64,000 nt of DNA from Cellulomonas dongxiuzhuiae (GTDB lineage Bacteria; Actinomycetota; Actinomycetes; Actinomycetales; Cellulomonadaceae). The notes below the pieces were generated by a model. That model worked only from the letters and a program-made list of their open reading frames with translations. It ran no database searches and was not told where the DNA came from. The stretch is taken from the NCBI RefSeq assembly GCF_018623035.1, contig NZ_CP076023.1:124001-188000 (forward strand). Reading direction: 5' to 3'. Position numbers and translations under genes: made by a program. This document shows positions 49,742 through 58,993 of the stretch, in pieces; the stretch's first letter is position 1; each line of letters begins with the position of its first letter.

Positions 49742-50787
49742 CGCACCGCGACGCGCGTCGCCGCGCTCGTCGTCGCGGCCGCCCGCGCCCGCGCCGCCCG
49801 CCGCTCCCGCCCCGCTCGCGGACGCGGCAGCAGGGGCAGCACCGCGGCCGCGACGACGAGCAGGACCCCGGCCGCGGCGGGTGCGGAGACCGCCTCGCCG
49901 AAGACGGCGGCGCCCAGGAGCACCGCGACGACGACCTCGAGGTACGACAGCGACGAGAGCTCGACGGCGCGCAGGTGCTTGCCCGCGACCACCAGCAGGC
50001 TGAGCGCGAGCACGCCGCACACGACGAAGAACGCCGCGGCCCACGCCCAGTGCGTCGCGGTCATGCCCGACACGTCGGGGCGCGTGACGGCGACCATGGC
50101 GCCGGTGCCGACGGCACCGAACACGAAGTTCCAGAAGCTGCGCACGTCCGACGGCATGTCCGTGCGGTACCGGTAGCACAGCAGCGCGCCGCCGTAGAGG
50201 ACGCCCGACGCGATGCCCAGGCCGACGCCCAGCGCGTGCCCGTCGGGCACCGGCCGCGACGGGCCGCCGACCAGGCCCGCGGCGAGCAGCATGCCGGCGA
50301 ACGCCGCGACGAGCGACACGACGTCGGTGGCGCCGACCCGCTCCTTGAGGACGGTCCCCGCGAGGACCGTCGCGACCACGGGGCCGAGGTAGTGCAGCAC
50401 GACGGCGAGCGTGAGGTCGATGAGCACGGTCGACGACAGGTAGGTCGCCAGGGACAGGCCCAGCAGCACCCCGCCGAGCACGACGGAGGGGGTGATGCGC
50501 GTGCGGCGCAGCCGCCCGAGGTGCCGGGTCGCGGCCAGCACGACGAGCATCCCGAGCGCGCCGACGAGCATGCGACCCAGCGTCAGCGCCTCCCCGACGA
50601 CCGCGCCGGCGGGTGCCGCCATGCGACCGAAGAGCCCGGCGGTGCCCATCGCGGCCGCGGACACGACGATCGCGACCAGGCCCAGGCGGCGGTGCGTCCC
50701 GACCGCGGCGGCGCCGGTCGCCGGGACGGGCAGGGCGACGTCCGGGACGACGGGCGCGTGCGGGCGTGAGGCGGTGACGACGGCCAC
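49711..50787 (-). CDS. EamA/DMT-superfamily exporter under glycine riboswitch control
   Basis: The 358-residue protein has ten hydrophobic helices in the two-repeat EamA pattern. SSTVLIDLTLAVVLHYLGPVVATVLAGTVLKER ends repeat one, written here as VVLHYLGPVVATVLAG and TVLKERV, and SSLSYLEVVVAVLLGAAVFGE is the matching end of repeat two. DMT proteins of this type export amino acids or metabolites. A tandem glycine riboswitch lies in its leader (50835-51007), so the likely role is removal of excess glycine or its products; import is less likely. The C-terminal tail is basic and overlaps the convergent lipoprotein gene. Confidence 0.85.
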   Translation of the reverse strand: MAVVTASRPHAPVVPDVALPVPATGAAAVGTHRRLGLVAIVVSAAAMGTAGLFGRMAAPAGAVVGEALTLGRMLVGALGMLVVLAATRHLGRLRRTRITPSVVLGGVLLGLSLATYLSSTVLIDLTLAVVLHYLGPVVATVLAGTVLKERVGATDVVSLVAAFAGMLLAAGLVGGPSRPVPDGHALGVGLGIASGVLYGGALLCYRYRTDMPSDVRSFWNFVFGAVGTGAMVAVTRPDVSGMTATHWAWAAAFFVVCGVLALSLLVVAGKHLRAVELSSLSYLEVVVAVLLGAAVFGEAVSAPAAAGVLLVVAAAVLPLLPRPRAGRERRAARARAAATTSAATRVAVRQAVVNTSGS

Positions 50788-50834
50788 GGGCAGGCTCCTG
50801 GAGGACAGCGCGAAGGGTCGCGCGAGCGGGCGGT

Positions 50835-51007
50835 GTTCCCCGCTCTGTCATCGGACCTGAGAGCTTTCGCGGGACGCGCCCGCCTGCACCGTCGGTGGAC
50901 CCCGTGGGGTCGCTTTCCAGAGTTGCCTCGCTGCAGCGGTTCGGATGCCTGAGAGATTCCCGGGGAGGTTGCTCCTTCGGCGCCCGCTCGGGCGGGCTCT
51001 CCCGCCG
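50835..51007 (-). promoter_or_regulatory. Tandem glycine riboswitch (gcvT type)
   Basis: On the minus strand the first aptamer reads GGGAGAGCCCGCC, then GCGCCGAAGGAGCAA, then AATCTCTCAGGCA. The linker contains GGCAACTCTGGAAAGC. The second aptamer shows CCGACGGTGCA, AAAGCTCTCAGGT and GACAGAGCGGGGA. These blocks, in this order, are the known actinobacterial glycine riboswitch as found upstream of gcvT in Streptomyces. The expression platform between 50788 and 50835 is short, and the ribosome site GGAG is at about 50796. The element usually turns genes on when glycine is abundant. Confidence 0.95.
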
Positions 51008-51038
51008 CAGATCGGTGGCGTCTTCAGTTGTCCCGACG

Positions 51039-51044
51039 ACTATA
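51039..51044 (-). promoter_or_regulatory. Likely -10 element of the riboswitch transcript
   Basis: TATAGT on the minus strand lies about 32 bases before the first aptamer strand. No good -35 is visible at 17-18 bases further upstream. A start site near 51032 would give a leader of about 245 bases. Confidence 0.6.
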
Positions 51045-51364
51045 GCCGTGGGCTGCGGCACGTACTCCGCGGGAACCTGCAGCCCGACTCGCCGTCCGTC
51101 GGCCGGACGGTGGCGAACGCTTGTCATGGTCAGCGATCACACGGTGAGAGCCTCATGTGAATCCGGCCTCGCGAACCGTTTAGGCGCAAGATATCGGACA
51201 AAACGGCGCTACTTTCGGTCCGCCGACGACGCACGCGGAGCGTCTCGGCCCCCTCCGTTCCGGTGATCGCGCAGCCATGCCCGCGCCACCCCGGCAGGGG
51301 TCCGTCATGGCGGGCGCCGGGCGACCGGGGCGCGCCGGCCGCCGATCCCAGGGAGAGACCACGC

Positions 51365-52057
51365 GTGACCACCGAACACCCCGATGCCCGACGCGGGACC
51401 TCACCCGCCCTGCGCTCCGTGCCCACCCCACGGTCCGGCGTCCCGACGGCCGGCTTCGGGGTCTCGGCGATCTCGTCCCGGGAGCCGTCCGACCACACGC
51501 CCGTCATCGAGCCCGAGCGGCGCAGCCGTGCCGTGACGATCGCCGGCGCGCTGCTCGCCGTCGTCGCCGTCGTCGCCGCGGTGGTCGTCTTCCGCATCAT
51601 CGTCCCGACCGTCCCCTCCGCCGCGGCGGGCCAGGAGACCTCGTCCCGGTCGAGCGACCGCGAGCAGCCGGGCAGCATCGTCGGGTTCGGCAACCCGCAC
51701 TCGTACGGGGACGGGCTCGAGGTCGCCGTCAACCCTCCGCAGCGCTACGAGCCCAGCGACAACGCGACGGGCGTCGACGAGGGCGTCGCCGTCAAGATGC
51801 AGGTCGTCGTGACCAACCGCACGGACCAGGCGTTCCGGCCCAACACGCTCCAGGTCCGGGCGACGTCCGGCGGGCAGCCGGGCGTGGCCGTGTGGGACCC
51901 CGACCAGGGGATCGCCCTGACGGGACCCGACGTCAGCATCCCCTCCGGCTCGACGTTCACCTTCTTCCTCGCGTTCGCGGTGGCCGACCCGGGCGATCTG
52001 GTGCTCGAGGTCACCCCCGCGCTGTACGGCTACGGGGCCACGGTGGTGCAGGGCTGA
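51365..52057 (+). CDS. Single-pass membrane protein of DUF4352-like type
   Basis: The 230-residue protein has a polar N-terminus of about 55 residues, one membrane helix (VTIAGALLAVVAVVAAVVVF) and an outer domain with GFGNPHSYGDGLEVAVNPP, VAVKMQVVVTNRTDQAF and LEVTPALYGYGATVV. The outer domain is related to the lipoprotein at 49208, so one is anchored by lipid and the other by a helix. The start GTG is preceded by GGGAGAG. In-frame openings upstream to 51263 lack family-like sequence. The promoter probably includes TACTTT (51210-51215). Confidence 0.7.
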   Translation: MTTEHPDARRGTSPALRSVPTPRSGVPTAGFGVSAISSREPSDHTPVIEPERRSRAVTIAGALLAVVAVVAAVVVFRIIVPTVPSAAAGQETSSRSSDREQPGSIVGFGNPHSYGDGLEVAVNPPQRYEPSDNATGVDEGVAVKMQVVVTNRTDQAFRPNTLQVRATSGGQPGVAVWDPDQGIALTGPDVSIPSGSTFTFFLAFAVADPGDLVLEVTPALYGYGATVVQG

Positions 52058-52061
52058 CGAA

Positions 52062-52102
52062 CGACGGCGGGCGCCGGGCCCGGGGCCCGGCACCCGCCGT
52101 CG
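52062..52102. terminator. Strong bidirectional hairpin terminator
   Basis: CGACGGCGGG and CCCGCCGTCG, then GCCGGGCC and GGCCCGGC, pair across a single C-A mismatch with a three-base loop. It sits between the convergent genes at 51365-52057 and 52113-54374 and starts five bases after the first stop. Confidence 0.85.
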
Positions 52103-52112
52103 CGCCGTACGG

Positions 52113-54374
52113 TCAGACCGTCGCGCGGCGACGCCACGCGACCAGTGCCGCACCGAGCAGCAGCCACAGCCCGGCCAGGGCGCCGACGGCGACGGAGTCG
52201 CCCGGGCCCGTCACGGCGAGCGCGGCGGCGGCGGGAGCGGCGGCCGGAGCGGCGGCCGCGGCGGGCACCCGCGTGAGCACGCTGTCGCCGATCCGCCCGA
52301 GCACGCCGTCCGCGGCGACCGTGAAGCCGACCTCGGCCGCGACGGCGACGCCGTCGAGCCCGACGGCGTCCATCACGAGGCGGTGGTCGCCGGCTGCCAG
52401 GTCGGCCGGCAGGACGCCGGTGACCACGGCGGTGCCGTCGGCCCCGACCGTGACGCGAGCGAGCTCGCGCGGCGTGGAGTGGACCGTCACCACCACCACG
52501 TCGGAGCCGGGCAGCACGCCCGACGCGCGCACCGTGAACGGTGCACCGGCCGCGAGATCACCGAGCTCGGCGTCGAGCCGCACGGTGGCGGACGTGCCGG
52601 TGCCCACCACGCGGATCGTGGTGGTGGCGTCGGCGGGCAGCGTGTGCGCGTCACCCGCCTGCGTGGCGGTGATCGTGCAGTCGCCCGACGCGACCGTGCG
52701 CAGCTCGTCGCCGACGACGAGGCACGCACCCGTGGCGGTGAGCGTCACGGGCAGGCCGAGCGACGACGTCGCGACGACCCGCACCGGCTCGACCGCGAAG
52801 AGCAGGTCGCCGATCGGGTCGATCGTGACGGTCTGCGAGCGACGCTCGACGTCGACCTCGACGCTCACGGGCGGCGCGGGCAGGACGTTCGCGTCCCCGT
52901 CCTGCGTGGCGGTGACGGTGCAGGTGCCGACGTCGGTCGCGGTGACCCGGCCGTCGGTCACGGTGCACGCGCCCGTGGCCGTGAGGGTGACGGGCAGGCC
53001 CGCGGAGGACGACGCGACGACGTCCGCCGTCTGGCCGTGGACCAGGCCGGGGACGGCGAGCGTCAGGGTCTGGACGAGCTGCCCCACCGTGACGGTGGTC
53101 GAGGCCTCGGCCGGCAGGTGCTCGGTCGTCCCGGCCTGCGAGGCCGTGACCGCGCAGTCGCCCGCGCCGTCGACCTGCAGCGTCGCGCCCACCACGGTGC
53201 ACGCACCGGTCGCCCCGAACGTCACCGGGCCGCCGGAGGTGGCCGTCGCCGTGAGCGTGACGGGTGCGTCGCCGTAGGTCAGGGGGCCGACGGCGTCGAG
53301 CGTGACCGTCTGCGTGGCCCGGCCGACGACGACCTCGGTCGTGGCCGAGCCGCCCGTCTGGTCGGGCGTGGCCGCGTACGTCACCGTGACGGGGACCGTC
53401 CCGGCGAGCGAGACGAGGCCCGTCACCGTCGCCTCGCCGTCCACCAGCGCGACCGTCGAGGTGGCGCCGCCGATGTCGAACGTCACGTCGCCCGTCGCGG
53501 GCGCGCTGTCGGACCGCTCCACGGACGCCACGACCGCGTACGGCGCGCCGGTGACGACGACGGCGGGGACCGTCGTGACCACGAGCGACGTCATGGCGCG
53601 CGGGGTCGCGACGACGCCCGGGGAGAGCAGGCTGACGCCCGCCGTGCTCTGGTTGTGCACCTGGACCGTGACCGGGACGCCGTTGGTCAGCCCGTCGACG
53701 GTCGCGGAGGTCCCCGCACCGCTGACCGTGCCGCAGTACGTCGCCGTGCCGCCGTCGACGGAGCAGACGAGCGTGGAGGACGACACCACCGATGCGGGGG
53801 GCGTCCAGGTCACCGTCACGGACCTGTCACCCGGTGTGACCGTGACGCCCGTCGGTGCCGCCGGCGCGTCGACCGGGCGGATCGTGACCGTCCCGGGGCC
53901 CGTGCGGGGGTTGAAGGAGTTGCTCGCGAAGGCGAACCGGTAGGTCGTGCCCGCGGTGACATCCACCGTGATCCGGGCGTTGAGGGTCCCGTCGGCGTCG
54001 TCGTTGGAGTCGACCAGCGTCCCGGACGCCGTCCACAGCTCGAGCGCGTTGTCGAACGAGGAGCTCAGTGCGATCGAGATCCGCGCGTCGGCGGGTGCCG
54101 TGAACTCGTACCAGGTGCCGTTGGCCCAGATCGGTCGGCCGGGGTAGTTGCCGCCCGGGGTCGAGCGACCCTCGTTCGTCGCCGCGAAGGTGCCGTCGAG
54201 CGTGGTCAGCGGGACGGCGAGAGGACTGTCGAACGAGCTGCCGTCGCCGGCGGCCGCGTGCGCGGGCGTCAGCCCCACGAGCAGCAGGACTGCCGCGAGC
54301 AGCACGCCGAGCAGGCGTGGCGCGGGCGAGGCTGCCGGACCGGACCGGCGGGCGTGATGAAGAGACGGGCGCAC
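52113..54374 (-). CDS. Secreted Ig-repeat surface protein with LAVTG sorting signal
   Basis: The 753-residue protein has a signal peptide (LLGVLLAAVLLLVGLTPAHA), then a pre-peptidase/PPC-like domain with a tryptophan-rich WANGTWYEFTAPADA, an FN3 domain (PAAPTGVTVTPGDRSVTVTW), an Ig-like domain and three closely similar modules of about 75 residues. Each module has a paired-Cys core such as LPVTLTATGACTV. A final Ig-like segment precedes a Pro/Ala linker and the end: LAVTG, a hydrophobic helix, then RRRATV. That is a class E sortase-type signal, so the protein is probably attached to the wall. GTG at 54374 has TGGAG at good spacing. Confidence 0.82.
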   Translation of the reverse strand: MRPSLHHARRSGPAASPAPRLLGVLLAAVLLLVGLTPAHAAAGDGSSFDSPLAVPLTTLDGTFAATNEGRSTPGGNYPGRPIWANGTWYEFTAPADARISIALSSSFDNALELWTASGTLVDSNDDADGTLNARITVDVTAGTTYRFAFASNSFNPRTGPGTVTIRPVDAPAAPTGVTVTPGDRSVTVTWTPPASVVSSSTLVCSVDGGTATYCGTVSGAGTSATVDGLTNGVPVTVQVHNQSTAGVSLLSPGVVATPRAMTSLVVTTVPAVVVTGAPYAVVASVERSDSAPATGDVTFDIGGATSTVALVDGEATVTGLVSLAGTVPVTVTYAATPDQTGGSATTEVVVGRATQTVTLDAVGPLTYGDAPVTLTATATSGGPVTFGATGACTVVGATLQVDGAGDCAVTASQAGTTEHLPAEASTTVTVGQLVQTLTLAVPGLVHGQTADVVASSSAGLPVTLTATGACTVTDGRVTATDVGTCTVTATQDGDANVLPAPPVSVEVDVERRSQTVTIDPIGDLLFAVEPVRVVATSSLGLPVTLTATGACLVVGDELRTVASGDCTITATQAGDAHTLPADATTTIRVVGTGTSATVRLDAELGDLAAGAPFTVRASGVLPGSDVVVVTVHSTPRELARVTVGADGTAVVTGVLPADLAAGDHRLVMDAVGLDGVAVAAEVGFTVAADGVLGRIGDSVLTRVPAAAAAPAAAPAAAALAVTGPGDSVAVGALAGLWLLLGAALVAWRRRATV

Positions 54375-54568
54375 GAGGGCTCCAGTGCTGGGGTGCGGTC
54401 GACGGACTGCCCCCCGGCCCCTACTCGGTGCCACCGGGAGGGGACTGAAGTCCCTGGCGGCGACGACGCGCGCTGCACACCCCGGCGTCCGGGCGCGTCG
54501 GGCCTTCCGGGCCGCCGACACCCCGGGCACGTGCGCCGCACCCGCGCGCCGTGCGTCAGACTGCCGGG

Positions 54569-57145
54569 ATGACCGACCTGCTCTCGTCACCGCGCCCGCT
54601 GGGCGACGGGACGATCGCGCACCGGCCGGACTGGACCTGGCTGCCGCCGGGCGCCGCCCCCACCGACGCGGACCTGACCCGCGCCGCGCGCCAGGCCGAG
54701 CAGCTGCTCGCCGGGCACGGCGTCACGTACGGCGCCGAGGCGGTCGACGGCGACCGGCACTGGCGCCTCGACCCGCTGCCCGTGGTGGTCGACGAGCCCG
54801 AGTGGGCGCGGCTCGAGGCGGCGCTCGTGCAGCGCGCCGAGCTGCTCGACGCCGTCCTGCACGACCTGTACGGGGCCCGGCGTCTGCTCGACGACCGCCT
54901 CCTGCCGCCGTCGACCGTGCTCGCGCACCCCGGGTTCCTGCGGGCCGTCGACGGGCTGCGCCTCCCGGGAGGGCGCGAGCTCGTCCTCACCGCGACGGAC
55001 CTGGTCCGCGACGCGTCGGGCGGCTGGTGCGTCGTCGCGGACCGCACGCAGGCACCGTCCGGCGCGGGCTACGCGATGGAGGACCGGCGCGTCACCGCGC
55101 AGGTCCTGGCACCGGTGTACCGCCAGGCGTCCATCGCGCGGCTCGGGCCGTTCTTCCACGCGCTGCGCAAGGCCCTGCGCGAGGTCGCGCCGCCCACCGC
55201 GGGCGACGACCCGCGCGCGGTGCTCCTGTCGCCGGGCCCGGCGAGCGAGACCGCGTTCGACCAGGCCTACCTCGCGTCGATGCTGGGGCTGCCGCTCGTC
55301 GAGGGCAGCGATCTCGTGGTGCGCGCCGGGCGCCTGTACCTGCAGGGCATCGACGGGCTCGAGCCCGTGGACGTCGTCCTGCGGCGGGTCGACGGCGAGT
55401 GGTGCGACCCGCTCGACCTGCGCGCCGGCTCACGGCTCGGGGTCCCCGGGCTCGTGCACGCCGTCCGCCAGGGCGCGGTGAGCGTCGTCAACCCCCTGGG
55501 GACGTCCGTGCTGGAGAACCCGGCGCTGCTCGGCTACCTGCCGCGCCTGGCGCGGGCGGTCCTCGACCAGGACCTCACGCTCCCCTCGGCGCCCACGTGG
55601 TGGTGCGGCGAGGAGCGGGCGCTGCGGCACGTCCTGGCGCGGCTGGACCGGCTCGTCCTCAAGCCGGTCGTGCACGGGTCGAGCACCACGACCCTGCTCG
55701 GGTGGCGGCTGACGACCGCCGAGCGTGAGCAGCTCGCGGCGCGGATCACGGCCGAGCCGTGGCGGTGGGTGGGGCAGGAGCTCGTGGGCCCGGGTGCCGA
55801 GCCCGCCGACGACGGGCCGCGCGCGGCCGTCATGCGCGCGTTCGCGGTCGCGCACGCCGGCTCGTACACGGTGATGTCCGGTGGTCTGGCGCGCGTCGCC
55901 GACGACCACGTCGTGTCGTCGTCGGCCGTCGGCGCGCTGGCCAAGGACGTGTGGGTGCTCGCGTCCCCGCCGACGGCCCCCGTCAGCGCGCTGCGCGAGG
56001 ACGTCGACGCGGGCGTCGGCCGCGCGGGCGCCTACGGCATCTCGCCGCGCGCCGCCGAGAACCTCTACTGGATGGGCCGGTACGCCGAGCGCGCCGAGGA
56101 CGGGGTCCGCGTGCTGCGCGCCGTCGCCGACCGCTGGGACGACTACCACCGCACGCCGGACAGCGCGGGCGGGCAGGCGCTCGCGGTGCTGCTCGAGGCG
56201 CTGACCCCCGCGGCGCTGCCCGACGGCGGTGAGCCGGTCTCGATCCACCCGGACACCGAGCACATCGGACCGCGGGTGCCCGCGCTGCGGGACCTGCTGC
56301 TCGACCAGCGCACCGCGGGGTCGGTCGCCCGGGCCGTGCGCCGGCTCGCCGCGGCAGCCGCGACCGTGCGCGACCAGCTCTCGACCGACATGTTCGGCCC
56401 CCTCGCGCGCATCGAGCGGACCCTGCGCGACGAGCGTGCGCGGGTGCGCGTCCGCCAGCAGGCCGGCGACGTCCTCGACGTCGGGCCCGTGCCGCCGGGC
56501 TCGGTGACCGCGGGCCTGCGGCCCACGCTGGACCGTGTGCTGGAGAGCCTGCTCGCGGTCTCCGGCATCGCGGCCGAGGGCCTCACGCGTGACGTCGGCT
56601 GGCACCTGCTCGACGCGGGCCGTCGTCTCGAGCGGGCGCAGCGCCTGGTGGCGGTGCTCCGGGCGACGCTGGTCGAGCACCGGCCCGCCGACGTGGAGGA
56701 CCTGCTGCTGGAGTCGGTCCTGCTGGCCAGCGAGTCCGCGATCACCTACCGCCGTCGCCACCAGTCGCGCACCGACGTCGCGCGCGTGCTCGACCTGCTC
56801 GTGCACGACCGCACCAACCCGCGCTCGCTCGCGTTCACGCTGGACCGCCTGCACGCGGACCTGGAGTCGGTGCCGGCGCCGCGGTCCGCCGCGCAGCGCG
56901 ACCACCTGCTGCAGGGCGTCGCCGAGCTCGTGGCCGAGCTGGACACGGTCGTCGTCGGCAACGAGGTGTCCGACGACGGGCGACGCGTGCGGCTCGTCGA
57001 CGCGCTCGAGTCGATCCTGTGGCGGCTGCGCGAGGCGTCGGACGAGATCGAGCGCGTGCACTTCGTGCGGCCCACGCCGAGCCGGGCCCTGGACGACCTG
57101 TGGGGCTCGACCTACGGCGAGCCGAGCGAGGGGGGCGCGCTGTGA
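54569..57145 (+). CDS. Circularly permuted ATP-grasp fused to alpha-E domain
   Basis: The 858-residue protein joins two proteins that are usually separate. Residues to about 470 are a type-2 circularly permuted ATP-grasp: VLTATDLVRDASGGWCVVADRTQAPSGAGYAMEDRR, shown here as WCVVADRTQAPSG and GAGYAMEDR, and later VLKPVVHGSSTTTLLGW. From about 490 an alpha-E (DUF403) domain begins at SPRAAENLYWMGRYAERAED. The partner transglutaminase follows with overlap. The set is predicted to make or modify peptides by amide-bond formation, but no product is known. An in-frame GTG at 54551 is an alternative start. Confidence 0.88.
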   Translation: MTDLLSSPRPLGDGTIAHRPDWTWLPPGAAPTDADLTRAARQAEQLLAGHGVTYGAEAVDGDRHWRLDPLPVVVDEPEWARLEAALVQRAELLDAVLHDLYGARRLLDDRLLPPSTVLAHPGFLRAVDGLRLPGGRELVLTATDLVRDASGGWCVVADRTQAPSGAGYAMEDRRVTAQVLAPVYRQASIARLGPFFHALRKALREVAPPTAGDDPRAVLLSPGPASETAFDQAYLASMLGLPLVEGSDLVVRAGRLYLQGIDGLEPVDVVLRRVDGEWCDPLDLRAGSRLGVPGLVHAVRQGAVSVVNPLGTSVLENPALLGYLPRLARAVLDQDLTLPSAPTWWCGEERALRHVLARLDRLVLKPVVHGSSTTTLLGWRLTTAEREQLAARITAEPWRWVGQELVGPGAEPADDGPRAAVMRAFAVAHAGSYTVMSGGLARVADDHVVSSSAVGALAKDVWVLASPPTAPVSALREDVDAGVGRAGAYGISPRAAENLYWMGRYAERAEDGVRVLRAVADRWDDYHRTPDSAGGQALAVLLEALTPAALPDGGEPVSIHPDTEHIGPRVPALRDLLLDQRTAGSVARAVRRLAAAAATVRDQLSTDMFGPLARIERTLRDERARVRVRQQAGDVLDVGPVPPGSVTAGLRPTLDRVLESLLAVSGIAAEGLTRDVGWHLLDAGRRLERAQRLVAVLRATLVEHRPADVEDLLLESVLLASESAITYRRRHQSRTDVARVLDLLVHDRTNPRSLAFTLDRLHADLESVPAPRSAAQRDHLLQGVAELVAELDTVVVGNEVSDDGRRVRLVDALESILWRLREASDEIERVHFVRPTPSRALDDLWGSTYGEPSEGGAL

Positions 57146-58068
57146 GCGGCCGGGCCTACGACCTGGTGCACCGCACCACCTACGAGTACGCGCAGCCGGT
57201 CACCGACTCCTACGGCCGCACGACGCTGACCCCGCGGGACCTGCCCGACCAGCGTCTGCTGGCGACGTCCCTGACCATCGACCCGGAACCCGCCGACACG
57301 GGCCGGCACGTCGACTGGTTCGGCAACACGACGACGTACTTCGGCGTCACGCGGCCGCACACGCGGCTCGTCGTGACCGCGCGCTCGACGCTCGAGGTGA
57401 GCCGTGCGGCCCCCTCGCGCGCGGAGCTGCCGGACACGGGCTGGCGGGCCGTCGCGCGCGGCGTCACGGGCGCGGACCTCGGGGTCCTGCACACCGACGC
57501 CGCCGGTGTCGTCGCGCTGCGGGAGGCAGTGCTGCCCTCCGCGCACGTCACGTTCGTCGACGAGGTCCGCGACTGGGCGGCGCCGTCGTTCGTCGACGAG
57601 CGACCGCTGGCCGACGTCGTCACCGACCTGCTGCACCGCATCCGCACCGAGCTGACGTACCGGTCCGGCTCGACGACGGTCCACACGACGCAGGCGCAGC
57701 TGCTCGCGCAGGGCGCGGGCGTCTGCCAGGACTTCGCGCACCTCATGATCGCGGCGCTGCGCGTGCACGGCGTGCCCGCGCGCTACGCGTCGGGGTACAT
57801 CGAGACCCGGCCGCGCCCCGGTCGCCCCAAGCTGCGCGGCGCCGACGCGTCGCACGCCTGGGTGTCGGTGTGGCTGCCCGGGCACGGGTGGCTCGAGGCG
57901 GACCCCACCAACGACCAGCTCGTCGACGACCGGTACGTCGTCCTCGGCTGGGGCCGGGACTACCACGACGTGCCGCCGCTGCGCGGGGTCATCTTCACCG
58001 AGGGCGGCGGCGCGACGCCGCGCGTCGAGGTCGACCTGGTGCCGGCGGGGTCGGAGCCGTTCGCCTGA
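57142..58068 (+). CDS. Transglutaminase-family protein (ATP-grasp partner)
   Basis: The 308-residue protein begins YDLVHRTTYEYAQPVTDSYG, the bacterial transglutaminase N-terminal domain, and carries a Cys-His-Asp triad in GAGVCQDFAHL, DASHAWVSV and LEADPTND. It is a protease or amidotransferase-like enzyme that regularly accompanies the ATP-grasp/alpha-E proteins. Its GTG overlaps the upstream stop (GTGA). It lacks a signal peptide, so it acts in the cytoplasm. Confidence 0.92.
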   Translation: MSGRAYDLVHRTTYEYAQPVTDSYGRTTLTPRDLPDQRLLATSLTIDPEPADTGRHVDWFGNTTTYFGVTRPHTRLVVTARSTLEVSRAAPSRAELPDTGWRAVARGVTGADLGVLHTDAAGVVALREAVLPSAHVTFVDEVRDWAAPSFVDERPLADVVTDLLHRIRTELTYRSGSTTVHTTQAQLLAQGAGVCQDFAHLMIAALRVHGVPARYASGYIETRPRPGRPKLRGADASHAWVSVWLPGHGWLEADPTNDQLVDDRYVVLGWGRDYHDVPPLRGVIFTEGGGATPRVEVDLVPAGSEPFA

Positions 58069-58084
58069 CGCGGACGGAGCGGTC

Positions 58085-58993
58085 TCAGCGCGGGCGCGCC
58101 CGCGCGTCGATCTCCTCGTGCGGGACGACGAAGCCGCCCGCGTCGACGACCGTCCCGCCGACGGTCCGCCACAGCGTCGCCACGACGCGCGCGATGCTCG
58201 GCGTGACGCGCTGACGTGCGATGACGTGCAGCTGGGAGGGGTGCGGCACCTCGAGCTCGAGCGGGTCCGGCGGGCGCCACGTCACGTGGTAGCCCCAGGG
58301 CCCGTGCTCGCGCCAGTCCAGCGTCGAGAGCACGACCGGCACCTCGCGCGAGCGGGAGCAGCGGACCTCGACCTCGCCGTCGTACTCGTACCTGGCGACG
58401 AGCGTGAAGCCCTCGGGCGCGCCACCCGCCGGGGGCGCGGGCGCGGCGAGCCGGCTGCCGGACAGCGCGGGACGCACCAGCGGGAGGGCGTCGTCGGGGC
58501 GCAGCGGCACGGCCGACCACAGCGTGAGGTCGACGGCCGCGGCCGGGTCGGGGACGATCGCGCGGTCCCGTGCGGCGGGCAGGATCCCGCCGCCGGTGCG
58601 CCGCGCGACGGCCGTCGCCCAGCCCGTCACGAGGTCGGGCGGCAGCGTCGCCCCGGCGACGGGTGCGGCGGGCAGGCCGTAGAGGTCGCTCTCCTGCGGT
58701 GGCAGCGCGAGCGAGCGGGCGCCGGCGGCGTCGAGGGGATACGGCCCCGCGACCTCCACGGCCCCGTCGAGGCTCAGCACGCCCGCCGGGTCCGGGGGAG
58801 CGACGGCGATGCCGCGGAACCGGGCACCGGTCATGGGCCGCGCGGCCGCCGCCTGCGCAGCCGTCGCCGGCTCGCGCGACCAGTCGGCCGTTGGGAACCA
58901 GGCGCGTGCCAGCGGGAGCAGGGGGGTACCGCGCGGAACGGCGAGCACGTGGCTGCCGTCGAGGACGGCGGGGGCCGCCGACGGTCCGGTCAT
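58085..58993 (-). CDS. Hypothetical protein (302 aa)
   Basis: The protein is soluble, with no signal, membrane segment or catalytic motif I know. Notable stretches are ARFRGIAVAPPDPAGVLSL, EGFTLVARYEYDGEVEVRCS and EHGPWGYHVTWRPPDPLELE. The last looks like a beta-rich domain with conserved aromatics. The N-terminal half is Pro/Ala-rich. It converges on the transglutaminase gene with 16 bases between stops. Function is unknown, and only composition and codon structure support it as a gene. Confidence 0.6.
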   Translation of the reverse strand: MTGPSAAPAVLDGSHVLAVPRGTPLLPLARAWFPTADWSREPATAAQAAAARPMTGARFRGIAVAPPDPAGVLSLDGAVEVAGPYPLDAAGARSLALPPQESDLYGLPAAPVAGATLPPDLVTGWATAVARRTGGGILPAARDRAIVPDPAAAVDLTLWSAVPLRPDDALPLVRPALSGSRLAAPAPPAGGAPEGFTLVARYEYDGEVEVRCSRSREVPVVLSTLDWREHGPWGYHVTWRPPDPLELEVPHPSQLHVIARQRVTPSIARVVATLWRTVGGTVVDAGGFVVPHEEIDARARPR

